A DNA stretch of 35,437 bases from Microcaldota archaeon (lineage in GTDB: Archaea; Micrarchaeota; Micrarchaeia; Micrarchaeales; CABMGC01): assembly GCA_021852055.1 (NCBI GenBank), contig JAJZOD010000009.1, positions 1-35,437 of the forward strand, given 5' to 3'. Below the pieces are notes generated by a model. That model was given only the letters and a program-made list of their open reading frames with translations. It was not told the origin of the DNA and did no database searches. Positions 15,791-24,205 of this stretch are shown piece by piece. Every line of letters starts with the position of its first letter. The stretch's first letter is position 1. Made by a program: the position numbers and the translations under genes.

Positions 15791-17491
15791 ATGAAGATAC
15801 TTCAAATGGATGTAGACAACATAACCTATGAGCCTATACGCCCAGAAGCCAGCGTATATGATGATGTTAAGAAGGAAAGAATATCTGTAGATGACACACT
15901 TGTTATATTTGTTTGCGTTGAGAAAGGCGATACGCCAGATATGGCAGACAAGGCAATGATAGACACTGAAGAGTATATGCAGAAGCTTGCAAGAAAGCGG
16001 CTTGTCATATACCCCTTTGCACATCTAAGCAACATGCTTGCAGACGTAGATGAAAGCAGGAAAATAATAGACCATATGCTCAAGCAGGTTCCAAAGGACA
16101 TAGACGTCAAAAAAGCACCATTCGGCTGGAACAAGAAGCTCATACTTGACATAAAAGCCCATCCGCTTGCTGAACAGTCGAGATCGTATTCATTAAACGG
16201 CGATGACCAAAAGGTATACAAAAAAGCAAAACCCATCAGCGTAAATACCTCCTTGGTGCGCAAAAGCAGCTGGGCCGGGCTTCCGGAGGAAGACCACAGG
16301 ACAATCGGAGAGAAGCTTGATCTTTACAGCTTTCAGGAGGTGTCTCCAGCGATGGTATACTGGCATCCTAACGGACATGTGCTGTACCGTGAACTCATCG
16401 CACTCATGCGCCAGCTCGAGCTTAAGTATGGCTATCTAGAGACAAGCACGCCTGTTGTTGTAAATTTTGCTCTTTGGCAGGTAAGTGGGCACCTTGAGCA
16501 CTACAAAGACAACATGTTCTCTTTTGATACAGATTCAGGATCTTTTGGATTAAAGCCCATGAACTGTCCCTCTACAATGCTTATTTATAAATCCAAGAAA
16601 TGGAGCTACCGGGAACTTCCATTTAGAACAGCAACATTTGACAAAATATACCGCAGGGAGCTCTCCGGCGTCGTGAGCGGACTTTTCCGAGTACAGGAGC
16701 TGACCCAGGACGATGGACATATATTTGCAACAGAGGACCAGGTAGGCAAGGAGATGGAAAGCCTGCTCCGCATGGTCAAAGAAACATACGATACGTTTGG
16801 CATGAAGTTTACCGCAAAACTCTCTACAATGCCGGATAGCCATCTTGGTGATGAGAACTTATGGAAGAAGGCAATTTCGGTACTTGAAGAAGCGCTTCAG
16901 AAAAGCGGTATGAAATATGAAGTCAAGGATAAAGAAGGCGCGTTCTACGGCCCTAAAATAGATTTTGATGTGATAGATTCCATCGGAAGAAGTTGGCAAT
17001 GCGCTACAATACAGCTGGATTATCAGCTTCCATCACGTTTTAATCTGGAGTATACAGCAGAGGACGGGAAGTCAAAGATGCCTATTGTGATACACCGCGC
17101 AATACTCGGCAGCATAGAGCGCTTCTCTGCCGTAATGGTAGAGCATTACCAAGGGAGGTTCCCTACCTGGCTGGCTCCGATACAGGTGCGCGTAGTTTCC
17201 ATATCTCAACAGGTAAATGATTATTCAGAGCGCGTGTTTCTGCAGATGAAGGAGCATGGCATACGCGCAGAGTTAGACATCGGCGACAAAACACTTGAAC
17301 ACAAGATACGCGACGCAGCGACCATGCGCATACCTTATACTATAATCATCGGAAAGAAGGAGCAGGAAAACTCTATGATAACTGTCAGAAGCCGCTCCGG
17401 CAAAAAACAGCAGCCCAGCGTAGCTATTGAGGAGTTCATTGAAAAAATAAAGAAAGAGATAAGCGAAAGATCTATTGTGCTTTCATATTGA
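15791..17491 (+). CDS. thrS: Threonyl-tRNA synthetase, archaeal type
   Basis: The 566-residue protein starts with the archaeal N-terminal editing domain, related to D-aminoacyl-tRNA deacylase (about 1-135, with YPFAHLS and KAPFGWNKK). The class II catalytic core follows. Zinc ligands Cys259 (LKPMNCPS), His310 (DDGHIF) and the His of VIHRAILGSIERF, together with the motif 3 arginine, are in place. The C-terminal anticodon-binding domain has RVVSISQQV and IIIGKKE. It charges tRNA-Thr and removes mischarged Ser. AGGTAG at 15781-15786 serves as a ribosome site. The XPF-like gene follows by 18 bp and may be cotranscribed. Confidence 0.97.
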   Translation: MKILQMDVDNITYEPIRPEASVYDDVKKERISVDDTLVIFVCVEKGDTPDMADKAMIDTEEYMQKLARKRLVIYPFAHLSNMLADVDESRKIIDHMLKQVPKDIDVKKAPFGWNKKLILDIKAHPLAEQSRSYSLNGDDQKVYKKAKPISVNTSLVRKSSWAGLPEEDHRTIGEKLDLYSFQEVSPAMVYWHPNGHVLYRELIALMRQLELKYGYLETSTPVVVNFALWQVSGHLEHYKDNMFSFDTDSGSFGLKPMNCPSTMLIYKSKKWSYRELPFRTATFDKIYRRELSGVVSGLFRVQELTQDDGHIFATEDQVGKEMESLLRMVKETYDTFGMKFTAKLSTMPDSHLGDENLWKKAISVLEEALQKSGMKYEVKDKEGAFYGPKIDFDVIDSIGRSWQCATIQLDYQLPSRFNLEYTAEDGKSKMPIVIHRAILGSIERFSAVMVEHYQGRFPTWLAPIQVRVVSISQQVNDYSERVFLQMKEHGIRAELDIGDKTLEHKIRDAATMRIPYTIIIGKKEQENSMITVRSRSGKKQQPSVAIEEFIEKIKKEISERSIVLSY

Positions 17492-17509
17492 GATATCGAC
17501 TGTGGCTAA

Positions 17510-18157
17510 ATGCAGAGACTAAGCATGCTTATAGACAACAGGGAAAGGAATGCGGAGATAATGGATTCTCTTGCAAGTTTCAATGTTGAAATGTCGTTTG
17601 CACAGCTCCCTGTGGGGGATTATATAATCTCAGACAGAATGTGTATAGAACGCAAAACAGTGCAGGATTTTGAGTCATCCATAATAGACGCAAGGCTTTT
17701 CGACCAGGCCACACGGCTAAGGGATGCATTCGATCTGCCAGTAATTATAATAGAGGGTCGGCTTGAGGACTGTTACGTAAGCAGGCACGCAATCCTGGGC
17801 ACCATCCTAGCTCTTTACACTGATTACAATATACAGGTTATAAACTCTGCTGATCCTTCAGAAACATCCTATATACTGTCAAAATTTGCTGAGCGGGAGC
17901 AGCTGATCGAAAGACGCCTGCCCCGAATTGCAGGCAGAAAGAAGGCCTATACCATGTATCAACATCAGCTGCTCATACTGGAGTCGGTGCCCGGCATAGG
18001 ACCCGAAACAGCAAAAAAGCTTATAAGCCACTTCAGTTCAGTAAAGAATGTGTGCAATGCTGATGTTGATGAGCTAATGAAGATAGATAAAATAGGCAGT
18101 AAAAAAGCTGAACTTATACATGCAGTGCTAAATGCCGATCAGAAGGCGATGCAATGA
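17510..18157 (+). CDS. xpf: XPF/ERCC4-type structure-specific endonuclease (short form)
   Basis: The 215-residue protein has the ERCC4 nuclease domain (1-135) with IDNRER near the N-terminus and the signature G-D ... E-R-K-x3-D: Asp37, Glu47-Arg48-Lys49 and Asp53. A tandem helix-hairpin-helix region follows, with SVPGIGPETAKKL and MKIDKIGSKKA at about 158-205. It lacks the helicase domain found in euryarchaeal Hef, and so resembles the short crenarchaeal form, which works with PCNA on branched DNA. Its stop overlaps the next ATG (ATGA), linking it to the DUF47 gene. Confidence 0.94.
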   Translation: MQRLSMLIDNRERNAEIMDSLASFNVEMSFAQLPVGDYIISDRMCIERKTVQDFESSIIDARLFDQATRLRDAFDLPVIIIEGRLEDCYVSRHAILGTILALYTDYNIQVINSADPSETSYILSKFAEREQLIERRLPRIAGRKKAYTMYQHQLLILESVPGIGPETAKKLISHFSSVKNVCNADVDELMKIDKIGSKKAELIHAVLNADQKAMQ

Positions 18158-18786
18158 GCTTTCTTAAAGGCTTTTTTGAAACTGGGGAAGAGAAGGCATT
18201 CAAGAATACAAAAGGCATAATCCGGGTCGCAAGAAAGGCGAATGCCGTTTTGGCAGACATAATAAATGGGGATTATGACATAACCAAAATAAACAAGCTG
18301 GAAAAAGAGGCTTCAAGCGAGTACTTCAAGGTGTCGCGCTCCATAACAACAGGAGCGATAGCCCCGAATCTCATAGACGACATGATAATGATAGCCGGAA
18401 AGGAGGAGAACATAGTCGATTCGGTATTCAAACTGGCAAGGCAGCTTGTACGCTACAGGATACGCGGCAGCCTCGCAAACAAATATGTAAGGGAGAAGCT
18501 GCTTGAGTTTAATGCACTTTCGAATACTGCAATACAATTGCTTGAAACTATGCATTCTTCAGAAAGCATAAGCGTAATGCGCCTTTCAAGATCAAGAATA
18601 AAAGTCATAGAAAATCAAGGGGACGCGGTAAGGGACAGTTTGCTTGACTTCGCCTACAGGACCAAATCAAACTTCAAGGAGTTTTATCATATAACTGATC
18701 TTGCATATATTTATGATGACGTTCTGGATGATTGCGAAGACTCTTCAGATATATTCCTGAGCATAATACTTTCAATGATTTCATAG
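18154..18786 (+). CDS. DUF47/PhoU-like regulator of the adjacent PiT permease
   Basis: The 210-residue all-helical protein has the DUF47 pattern: KINKLEKEASSEYFKVSRSI in the first bundle helices, IENQGDAVRDSLLDFAY and DLAYIYDDVLDDCEDSSD near the C-terminus. Its acidic clusters fit the metal sites of PhoU-like proteins. DUF47 genes usually stand next to PiT transporters, as here (13 bp between the genes), and are thought to control them from the cytoplasm. It starts within the XPF stop. Confidence 0.88.
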   Translation: MSFLKGFFETGEEKAFKNTKGIIRVARKANAVLADIINGDYDITKINKLEKEASSEYFKVSRSITTGAIAPNLIDDMIMIAGKEENIVDSVFKLARQLVRYRIRGSLANKYVREKLLEFNALSNTAIQLLETMHSSESISVMRLSRSRIKVIENQGDAVRDSLLDFAYRTKSNFKEFYHITDLAYIYDDVLDDCEDSSDIFLSIILSMIS

Positions 18787-18799
18787 CCAAAGTGATTAG

Positions 18800-19723
18800 T
18801 TGCTGTTTATAACGCTGCTCGATGTGCTCCTTGCCCTAATCCTTGTTGCGTTGGTTTCAGGAAACAATCTGTCTGTATCAACCGGCCCGATAATATCAGG
18901 AAGGGTTGTAAACAAGCGCACAGGAGTGCTTATCACAATATTGGGATATGTGTCGGGTTTTCTGCTGCAGGGCAGCATACTGCGCAAAGGCATAAGCAGT
19001 CTTCTGCCTGCCGGAAGCCTTTTAATACCTGTAATACTTGTGATATCAATAATAATGTTCATCATAGCGCATAAGAAGCGCGTGCCAGAATCGCTCTCTA
19101 TAATCTTTATATCAGCGCTTATAGGGGTCAGTTTGGCATACGGCTCAATTAACACGATATATGTAGCCGAAATCCTGTCTTTCTGGATTGTTGCTGGCAT
19201 AGTCTCACTGGTTCTCGCGTCAGTCGTACTGCACAGAGTCCAGAAACTCATGTATAGGGACAATGTTTGGACAGGAATACACTGGGTAAGGATCTTGCTC
19301 ATAATAATCTCGTTTCTTACCGCGTTTACCCTCGGCGCAAATACCTTAGGTACCATAGCTTCAGTAATACAGCCATCGCTGTACGTTTATGTTGCAATAA
19401 TTGTGTCTATCGTTTTAGGCAGCGTGTTGCTCAGTACTGGAGAGCTGCACAGGCTTGGTGACGAGATAATGCCTATGCGGTATGCGAATGCTCTTGTATC
19501 GCAGCTTGTTGCTGCGGCATCTGTGGAATTGGCTACCCTTTTAAGCGTGCCGCTTTCAAACACGCAGATGCTTACGAGCACCATATATGGAACAGGGCTT
19601 GGCTACAAGGAAAGGCTTTTATCAAAGAAGCCGGCAGTACAGATAGTATCGATATGGATAATTACTGCAGTATTCAGTGTAGCAGTGGCATACGCTGCCT
19701 CTGCAGTAATACTTGCTCTCTAG
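18800..19723 (+). CDS. PiT-family anion permease, divergent
   Basis: The 307-residue protein has about nine or ten membrane segments and the inverted repeat of PiT transporters: GNNLSVSTGPIISGR (about 21-35) and TLGANTLGTI (about 175-184). SVPLSNTQMLTSTIYGTGL corresponds to the conserved PVSTTH... stretch. The usual acidic residue of GANDxAN is missing in both repeats (Asn and Thr instead). Substrate may be phosphate or sulfate; PiT members of both kinds are known, and sulfate genes lie 5 kb away. The start is TTG, with an AGTGAT motif before it. Its stop overlaps the convergent Cgi121 stop in a shared CTAG. Confidence 0.85.
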   Translation: MLFITLLDVLLALILVALVSGNNLSVSTGPIISGRVVNKRTGVLITILGYVSGFLLQGSILRKGISSLLPAGSLLIPVILVISIIMFIIAHKKRVPESLSIIFISALIGVSLAYGSINTIYVAEILSFWIVAGIVSLVLASVVLHRVQKLMYRDNVWTGIHWVRILLIIISFLTAFTLGANTLGTIASVIQPSLYVYVAIIVSIVLGSVLLSTGELHRLGDEIMPMRYANALVSQLVAAASVELATLLSVPLSNTQMLTSTIYGTGLGYKERLLSKKPAVQIVSIWIITAVFSVAVAYAASAVILAL

Positions 19724-20160
19724 CTGTCTCCAGACAATCCTGTTATTGCAACGTCCTTGGCAATATTTTTGTCAATTTCAAGTCTGCATGTTTCCATAAT
19801 AGCTGACCCAGTTGTAATAATGAACTCATTCATCAGCTTTCTGTTGCTGGCAAAAACAATAAACTTAGCGTTGTTATCAATGCCTGCGCTTCTTATAGCC
19901 TTATTAATATTCATAGTTCCGGCTGCAAAAAGCAGCACTTCTTTCTGCAAAGATTCAGCGCGCATGAAATGTTCTGTGTATCTGAGGTATGCATTCATAA
20001 ATGATGGCAAAAGTCTTCTGCGCACACTGCTGCTGTCTTTTAAAAGAAGCACGAAGTTTTTCCCAGAAGACATTTCTCCAGAAGCTTTCACGAGCTTATC
20101 TACAATTGCATCTGATCTGGCAATACATGCAACCGGCTCTGCATTATTGAAAATGTCCAT
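19720..20160 (-). CDS. Cgi121-like subunit of the KEOPS complex
   Basis: The 146-residue protein shows a helix SVRRRLLPSFMNAYLRYTEHFMRAESLQKEVL-type segment (about 58-80), then FAAGTMNINKAIRSAGI and a strand KFIVFAS. The AESL-x3-hydrophobic ... G-x-x-x-I-x-x-A-I pattern is typical of Cgi121, which binds the tRNA 3' end and brings it to the KEOPS threonylcarbamoylation enzyme. Similarity is recognised by motif only, so the call is moderate. The ATG at 20160 is preferred over an in-frame TTG at 20169. Confidence 0.6.
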   Translation of the reverse strand: MDIFNNAEPVACIARSDAIVDKLVKASGEMSSGKNFVLLLKDSSSVRRRLLPSFMNAYLRYTEHFMRAESLQKEVLLFAAGTMNINKAIRSAGIDNNAKFIVFASNRKLMNEFIITTGSAIMETCRLEIDKNIAKDVAITGLSGDS

Positions 20161-20249
20161 GGATATCAATATGGCCAGTTAATAGGCACATATGCAGAGA
20201 TGTGCACATTACAAAATGTACGGAGCCAAGTTATTAATATTTATGCTTG

Positions 20250-20259
20250 CTATATATAT
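20250..20259 (+). promoter_or_regulatory. TATA-like box for the eS8 gene
   Basis: CTATATATAT lies about 27 bp upstream of the ATG at 20282. This supports that ATG over an in-frame ATG at 20192, which precedes the promoter. Confidence 0.6.
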
Positions 20260-20281
20260 TGCTAAAATATCGGTTGTTACT

Positions 20282-20677
20282 ATGAGCCAGTTTGGATCTC
20301 AGCTTCATGGAAAGTCGAAAAGAAAGCTTTACGGCAACGGGAAGCTTAAAAAGAAGAACAGGGATAAGAAAAGATATGAGATGGGCGGCTACTTTGCCAA
20401 CACAAGGCTTGGCGAGGAAAACCAGATAAACGCGGTCAGAAGCAGAGGCGCATCCCAGAAAAACAAGCTTAAATATGCGGCGTATGCAAATCTTCTTACA
20501 AAAAACGGCTACAAGAAGGTAAAAATAAAGGCAATACTCCAATCTAATGACAACAGGAACTTTGCAAGGCTTAAAATAATGACAAAGGGCACCGTAATAG
20601 ATACTGATGAAGGAAAAGCAGTGATAACAAACAGGCCCGGGCGCGAAGGCAGCATAAACGCCAAGCTCGTCAAGTGA
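20282..20677 (+). CDS. rps8e: Small-subunit ribosomal protein eS8 (S8e)
   Basis: The 131-residue basic protein starts MSQFGSQLHGKSKRKLYG and has the eS8 hallmarks: KKRYEMGG, TRLGEE, VRSRG, KKVKIKAI, an ITKGT-like IMTKGTVIDT, and TNRPGREGSINAKLV at the C-terminus. These match the archaeal/eukaryotic S8e consensus and length. An upstream in-frame ATG would add 30 hydrophobic residues, but it lies before the TATA element and is rejected. The following small gene starts 4 bp after its stop. Confidence 0.95.
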   Translation: MSQFGSQLHGKSKRKLYGNGKLKKKNRDKKRYEMGGYFANTRLGEENQINAVRSRGASQKNKLKYAAYANLLTKNGYKKVKIKAILQSNDNRNFARLKIMTKGTVIDTDEGKAVITNRPGREGSINAKLVK

Positions 20678-20681
20678 TATA

Positions 20682-21056
20682 ATGCCTTCGCAGGTTTATG
20701 TTTGCGATGCAAGCGAGGCAAACGACCTAAAAAGACTAATGGAGTATGACCCATATCTTGACAAAAATCTCAATGAACAGCAGCTGGCAGACCTCAAAGA
20801 CAATGATGATGCAAATACCATATTTGCAAGGCAGGATTACAGCATAAAAGACGGCATATCAATTAATCTTGATTCCCAAAAATACTATTTATACATAAGT
20901 GCAAGCGAAGAGTTTCTAGCCCGCGCAGAAAAGAAACTTAAGGCAAACATTAAAAGCATAAAACGCGCAGACAAAGAAACCGAGGATAAGGTCATAAACC
21001 TGGTTGAAGGGGAAAGGCAGCAGAGCGAAGAAGGGATAGGCAGCATATTCGGCTAA
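20682..21056 (+). CDS. Small archaeal-looking protein downstream of eS8, function unknown
   Basis: The 124-residue acidic, soluble protein has no membrane segment. It contains VCDASEANDLKRL, a DYSIKDGISINL hairpin, then YYLYISASEEFLARAEKKLK, and ends GIGSIFG. The region after residue 60 looks like an alpha/beta domain followed by charged helices. I cannot name the family; SRP19 was considered because of the ribosomal context but its motifs are missing. It is cotranscribed with eS8 (4 bp apart), so a translation- or RNA-related role is plausible. Its TAA shares a CTAA with the stop of the convergent VirB4-like gene. Confidence 0.7.
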   Translation: MPSQVYVCDASEANDLKRLMEYDPYLDKNLNEQQLADLKDNDDANTIFARQDYSIKDGISINLDSQKYYLYISASEEFLARAEKKLKANIKSIKRADKETEDKVINLVEGERQQSEEGIGSIFG

Positions 21057-23269
21057 TCCGATCCAATATCCACTGTTATTACATTATCAGTCCCGCCATA
21101 AGCATCAAAAAAGCGCGTATCTTTCTTTTTTGCACCGTACATTGCTACTTTGTATCTCTTGTCTTTCAAAAGCCCTTCTATGCATACCCTTCCTTCACTA
21201 TCAGGAACACCTTTGTATATTTTCTCACCTGCATAAAAAACCTCTATTGTATTGTGCAGGCCAACTCCCTCCCTGCTTAAAATCCTTATGCCTGTTGCGG
21301 GTGCCGCATACGCTTTTATTTCATCTGGCTTATATGCGTCGGAGATGTTAACAAGCAAAGGTCTAATAAAAACTGAGCTTGAAGGTTCCTTGGAACCGTT
21401 TTTTATAGTCATATAACTCGCAATACATGTCTGCTGCCTTAACTTCTTAAGACTGTCTATAATGTCATCATTTACATCCTGGCCGAAGAGGAGGTCTGCT
21501 GCTGCGTATCTGGCCGATTCTGTACTTTGCCTAAAGTATAATTTTGTCTGGCACAGCCTTCTTATAGAAATCTCAATGTCATTCGCGCTGTGCGTAAGCA
21601 TGGCAAGGCACACACCCCTTTTTCTGAAATCCTGGATTCTTTGTTTTAGGTCTCTATTTGCAGCAGACTGTTCCTCATTATCGAAAATGAGCTGAGCCTC
21701 TTCTATGCATATAAACATGCGCAGGCTTTGGTCGCCGTGCACATCAAATGTGTCAGCAAATCCATACGCCTGGTTGAGTATCAGTGCATAGAAAAAGGGT
21801 TTCATGGTATTGCTTACAGGTGAAAGGTCGAATACAACACCCTTTTCGAGCAACTGCCTGAAATTCATACCCCCTTGATAAGCAAATTGCGGTTTGAAAA
21901 GCATCTGCCTCAGATTCTCGAGCCCTGCCATTATATTTTCTCCATGCTTCGTATATTTCACCCCCGCAGCAGTGCGTTTTGCATGCCTGTCTATGACAGC
22001 GTTTTCTATCTCTTCATAAACGTACAATGGATCCGGGTCTGTGCATAAAGAGTAAACTCTTCTAAATGCGGCAAGCAGACATTTTTCCATCGGTTCTCTA
22101 TACGGTCCAGCTCCAGATGCCGAAGCCATGAGCATGGCAAGATTCTCATAAAACTTCTCCTTGTTTACTCCATCCTCACACTTTAAAAAGTTTAATCTAA
22201 CATTATGGTCGTATATCCTCACAACTTCCATGCCTGCGGTTTTCCCGAAACCATTCCATTCTTCAGTAGGCGATATTACTATAGACATCGGTTTTTCCCC
22301 GATAAAGGACTGCCTGAGTATTCCCATAGCCGCAAAGCTTTTTCCGGTTCCTGGTAAGCCCGCAAGTATCAAACCTAGATTTAGATTCTGCTTTTGCATT
22401 CTTACCTGTTCTCCGGTATCGCACAAGCCTCCGTCTAAATACGAGCCAAGAATAATTCCACCTTCAGTGTCAGACAGAAAGGTGGGAAGCACATCCCTTC
22501 TAGATATCTTATTTGAAAAACCAAGAATTGTAGCAGAGTGCCTGCGTGAGAACGGCACGGCCGCAAAATCTTCAGATTCATTATAAACAGAGGCGATGTC
22601 AAAAGAACTTGAGCTAAAGCTTTCCAAAACTGACACCCTTGATTTTATATACTGCATTACTTTTTCAGAGGGATTTGATATTATGACCGAAATCCTATAC
22701 GATATGCAATTCTCGGTATACGCTTCATTTACTGTGTTTACCATGGATAAGAGCATTCTTCTTTCATCAGAGCCATAGTAAAGGTCCAACTGAGCTGAAC
22801 CGGTCCTGCTCCCTGCCGTAATCCCATCATCAAACTTTGTAAATCTCACTTTTCTGCTGCTGAGCTCATGCTCCACACTGTCTTTTACGCGCCTAAGATA
22901 ATCCTCTGTTGTGGGCATAAATGATATCATGATTAAAGAGTCCTCACCTCCCAGAATATCATACATGTCATAGAAAACCTGTTTATCCTGATGCATAATT
23001 TCAGTATTTTTACTGCTGTAATCTGTAAATGGTATTACTACTACCGGGCTCTCAAGCTTTTTGCTGTAATCAATGCAGCTTAAAATCGCGCCTTTAACTG
23101 CGCGTTCCACGCTCTCTTTTGCAGAATCTGCCTCTGTCATTATAAATGTATTTCTACCCTTAAGATCATGGCAAACAATAAATCTGTTTCCTGAAAATGC
23201 ATCAAGAAATTCGACAAAATCAATCTTTGAAGGCAGCTGTTCAATCTTGAATGCCAATGGCTGTTGCAT
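21053..23269 (-). CDS. VirB4-like ATPase of a DNA-exchange/type IV secretion-like system, with C-terminal beta domain
   Basis: The 738-residue protein has an N-terminal domain (1-295) with a VirB4-type helical/strand pattern, e.g. LIMISFMPTTEDYLRRVKDS. A RecA-fold motor domain follows with Walker A GLPGTGKS (304-311) and Walker B FICIEEAQLIF (519-529); QRIQDFRKRGVCLAMLTHS (543-561) resembles the VirB4/HerA sensor region. The last 80 residues (about 658-738) look like a carboxypeptidase-regulatory/Ig-like beta sandwich, unusual for a cytoplasmic ATPase. The ATG at 23269 lies 1 bp after the upstream stop; a longer frame to 23314 would overlap the previous gene. It is the last gene of the nine-gene operon. 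Confidence 0.85.
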   Translation of the reverse strand: MQQPLAFKIEQLPSKIDFVEFLDAFSGNRFIVCHDLKGRNTFIMTEADSAKESVERAVKGAILSCIDYSKKLESPVVVIPFTDYSSKNTEIMHQDKQVFYDMYDILGGEDSLIMISFMPTTEDYLRRVKDSVEHELSSRKVRFTKFDDGITAGSRTGSAQLDLYYGSDERRMLLSMVNTVNEAYTENCISYRISVIISNPSEKVMQYIKSRVSVLESFSSSSFDIASVYNESEDFAAVPFSRRHSATILGFSNKISRRDVLPTFLSDTEGGIILGSYLDGGLCDTGEQVRMQKQNLNLGLILAGLPGTGKSFAAMGILRQSFIGEKPMSIVISPTEEWNGFGKTAGMEVVRIYDHNVRLNFLKCEDGVNKEKFYENLAMLMASASGAGPYREPMEKCLLAAFRRVYSLCTDPDPLYVYEEIENAVIDRHAKRTAAGVKYTKHGENIMAGLENLRQMLFKPQFAYQGGMNFRQLLEKGVVFDLSPVSNTMKPFFYALILNQAYGFADTFDVHGDQSLRMFICIEEAQLIFDNEEQSAANRDLKQRIQDFRKRGVCLAMLTHSANDIEISIRRLCQTKLYFRQSTESARYAAADLLFGQDVNDDIIDSLKKLRQQTCIASYMTIKNGSKEPSSSVFIRPLLVNISDAYKPDEIKAYAAPATGIRILSREGVGLHNTIEVFYAGEKIYKGVPDSEGRVCIEGLLKDKRYKVAMYGAKKKDTRFFDAYGGTDNVITVDIGSD

Positions 23270-23270
23270 C

Positions 23271-23546
23271 TCACAAACCCCCGCCGGCAAGCGAAATAAG
23301 AGCCACCAAAACACTTGCTAGAAATATAAATACGAATAAATTAATTTCTACAAATCTTATCTTTGAATTTTTTACTATAAAAATAGAAACTATTGTGGTG
23401 ATAAGAAAGGAGGCAATTAATGCAGACTCGTAATTGCCAGAAATTATAAAACTTATGACAAAAGCGTTTAAAAACACAGCTGAGTATATTAATCCGAACT
23501 TAAGGCGCAACTGCTTCCTGCTTCCATAAAAATGCGTGAATTTCAT
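23271..23546 (-). CDS. Small membrane protein of the VirB4 operon (VirB3-like?)
   Basis: The 91-residue protein has a basic N-terminus (GSRKQLRLKFG) and three hydrophobic stretches: about 18-37, 43-58 and 67-87. It ends AGGGL. It lies directly before the large VirB4-like ATPase, where bacterial systems have VirB3, and its size fits; no sequence signature confirms that. ATG overlaps the upstream stop as TAATG. Confidence 0.65.
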   Translation of the reverse strand: MKFTHFYGSRKQLRLKFGLIYSAVFLNAFVISFIISGNYESALIASFLITTIVSIFIVKNSKIRFVEINLFVFIFLASVLVALISLAGGGL

Positions 23547-23734
23547 TACAACAGCTTCATTAAAATAAATGACGACACCAATAACGCCATAAATCCAATA
23601 GTCTTCGATATTATGCTCCGTCTATATGTCTGCACACCTGCCAATACTGCGTAAAATGTAAGTATAATTAGGCTTCCGCTTGATAGGAGTGCTGCTATGC
23701 TCTCAACAATCTCAAAGAAGTTTGTTATAATCAA
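23546..23734 (-). CDS. Tiny two-span membrane protein of the VirB4 operon
   Basis: The 62-residue protein has two hydrophobic helices (about 10-33 and 43-61) joined by a basic YRRSIISK loop. It resembles in size the small CedA-type partner or VirB2/VirB3 proteins, but nothing specific is recognisable. The start is TTG, preceded at 4-bp spacing by GGAGG (23739-23743), a strong Shine-Dalgarno that decides the start. TAATG links it to the next gene. Confidence 0.6.
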   Translation of the reverse strand: MIITNFFEIVESIAALLSSGSLIILTFYAVLAGVQTYRRSIISKTIGFMALLVSSFILMKLL

Positions 23735-23743
23735 ATAACCTCC

Positions 23744-24205
23744 CTACAAAACCTCTACTTTTTGCAGATAAAAGTAATAAAGCAACATTCCCCCTCTGCG
23801 TCCGAAGAAGATCAGTACTCCGTGTATGCTCTGCACCTGTTCGCCAAGCACCCTAAGAGTAAGACTTTTTGTTCTGCATTCCAAAAGTTGTTTTCTGTTA
23901 TATACGTCAAAGATACCAAAATTCTCAAAGCCCCGCTTCTTGAATTCTGAATATACGCTCGGCCTTATCCCAGAAGTTATCATAAACTTATCGGTTTCAT
24001 CTGATATGCGTTCCTCTTTTGAATACATTCTTTCTTCACCAAATGCGCAGTCTTTCAATTCGATATACTCGCCGTCATAATCCTGCTCTGGAGTAGATAT
24101 TACGATTTTAACATGCCCTAATTTTATGATTCTAATAAGATACATTAAACAAATCCCAGCTAATATCGGGGCCATATCAAGGAAATATGTTTCTGCTGTG
24201 CTCAT
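23744..24205 (-). CDS. Membrane-anchored protein of the VirB4 operon, function unknown
   Basis: The 153-residue protein has one N-terminal membrane helix (about 10-28) followed by an alpha/beta domain with an acidic EQDYDGEYIELKD segment. FKKRGFENFGIFDVYNRKQ and a basic strand FFGRRGGMLLYYFYL follow. No family is recognised. It could be a bitopic scaffold protein of the apparatus. Its ATG overlaps the previous stop as ATGA. Confidence 0.62.
   Translation of the reverse strand: MSTAETYFLDMAPILAGICLMYLIRIIKLGHVKIVISTPEQDYDGEYIELKDCAFGEERMYSKEERISDETDKFMITSGIRPSVYSEFKKRGFENFGIFDVYNRKQLLECRTKSLTLRVLGEQVQSIHGVLIFFGRRGGMLLYYFYLQKVEVL

Noticed and set aside
20192-20281. N-terminal extension of eS8 with a hydrophobic segment
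   Set aside because: The TATA element at 20250-20259 lies inside it, and the family begins at the ATG at 20282.
20682-21056. Assignment as SRP19
   Set aside because: Size and ribosomal context fit, but the SRP19 sequence motifs are absent, so it is left unnamed.
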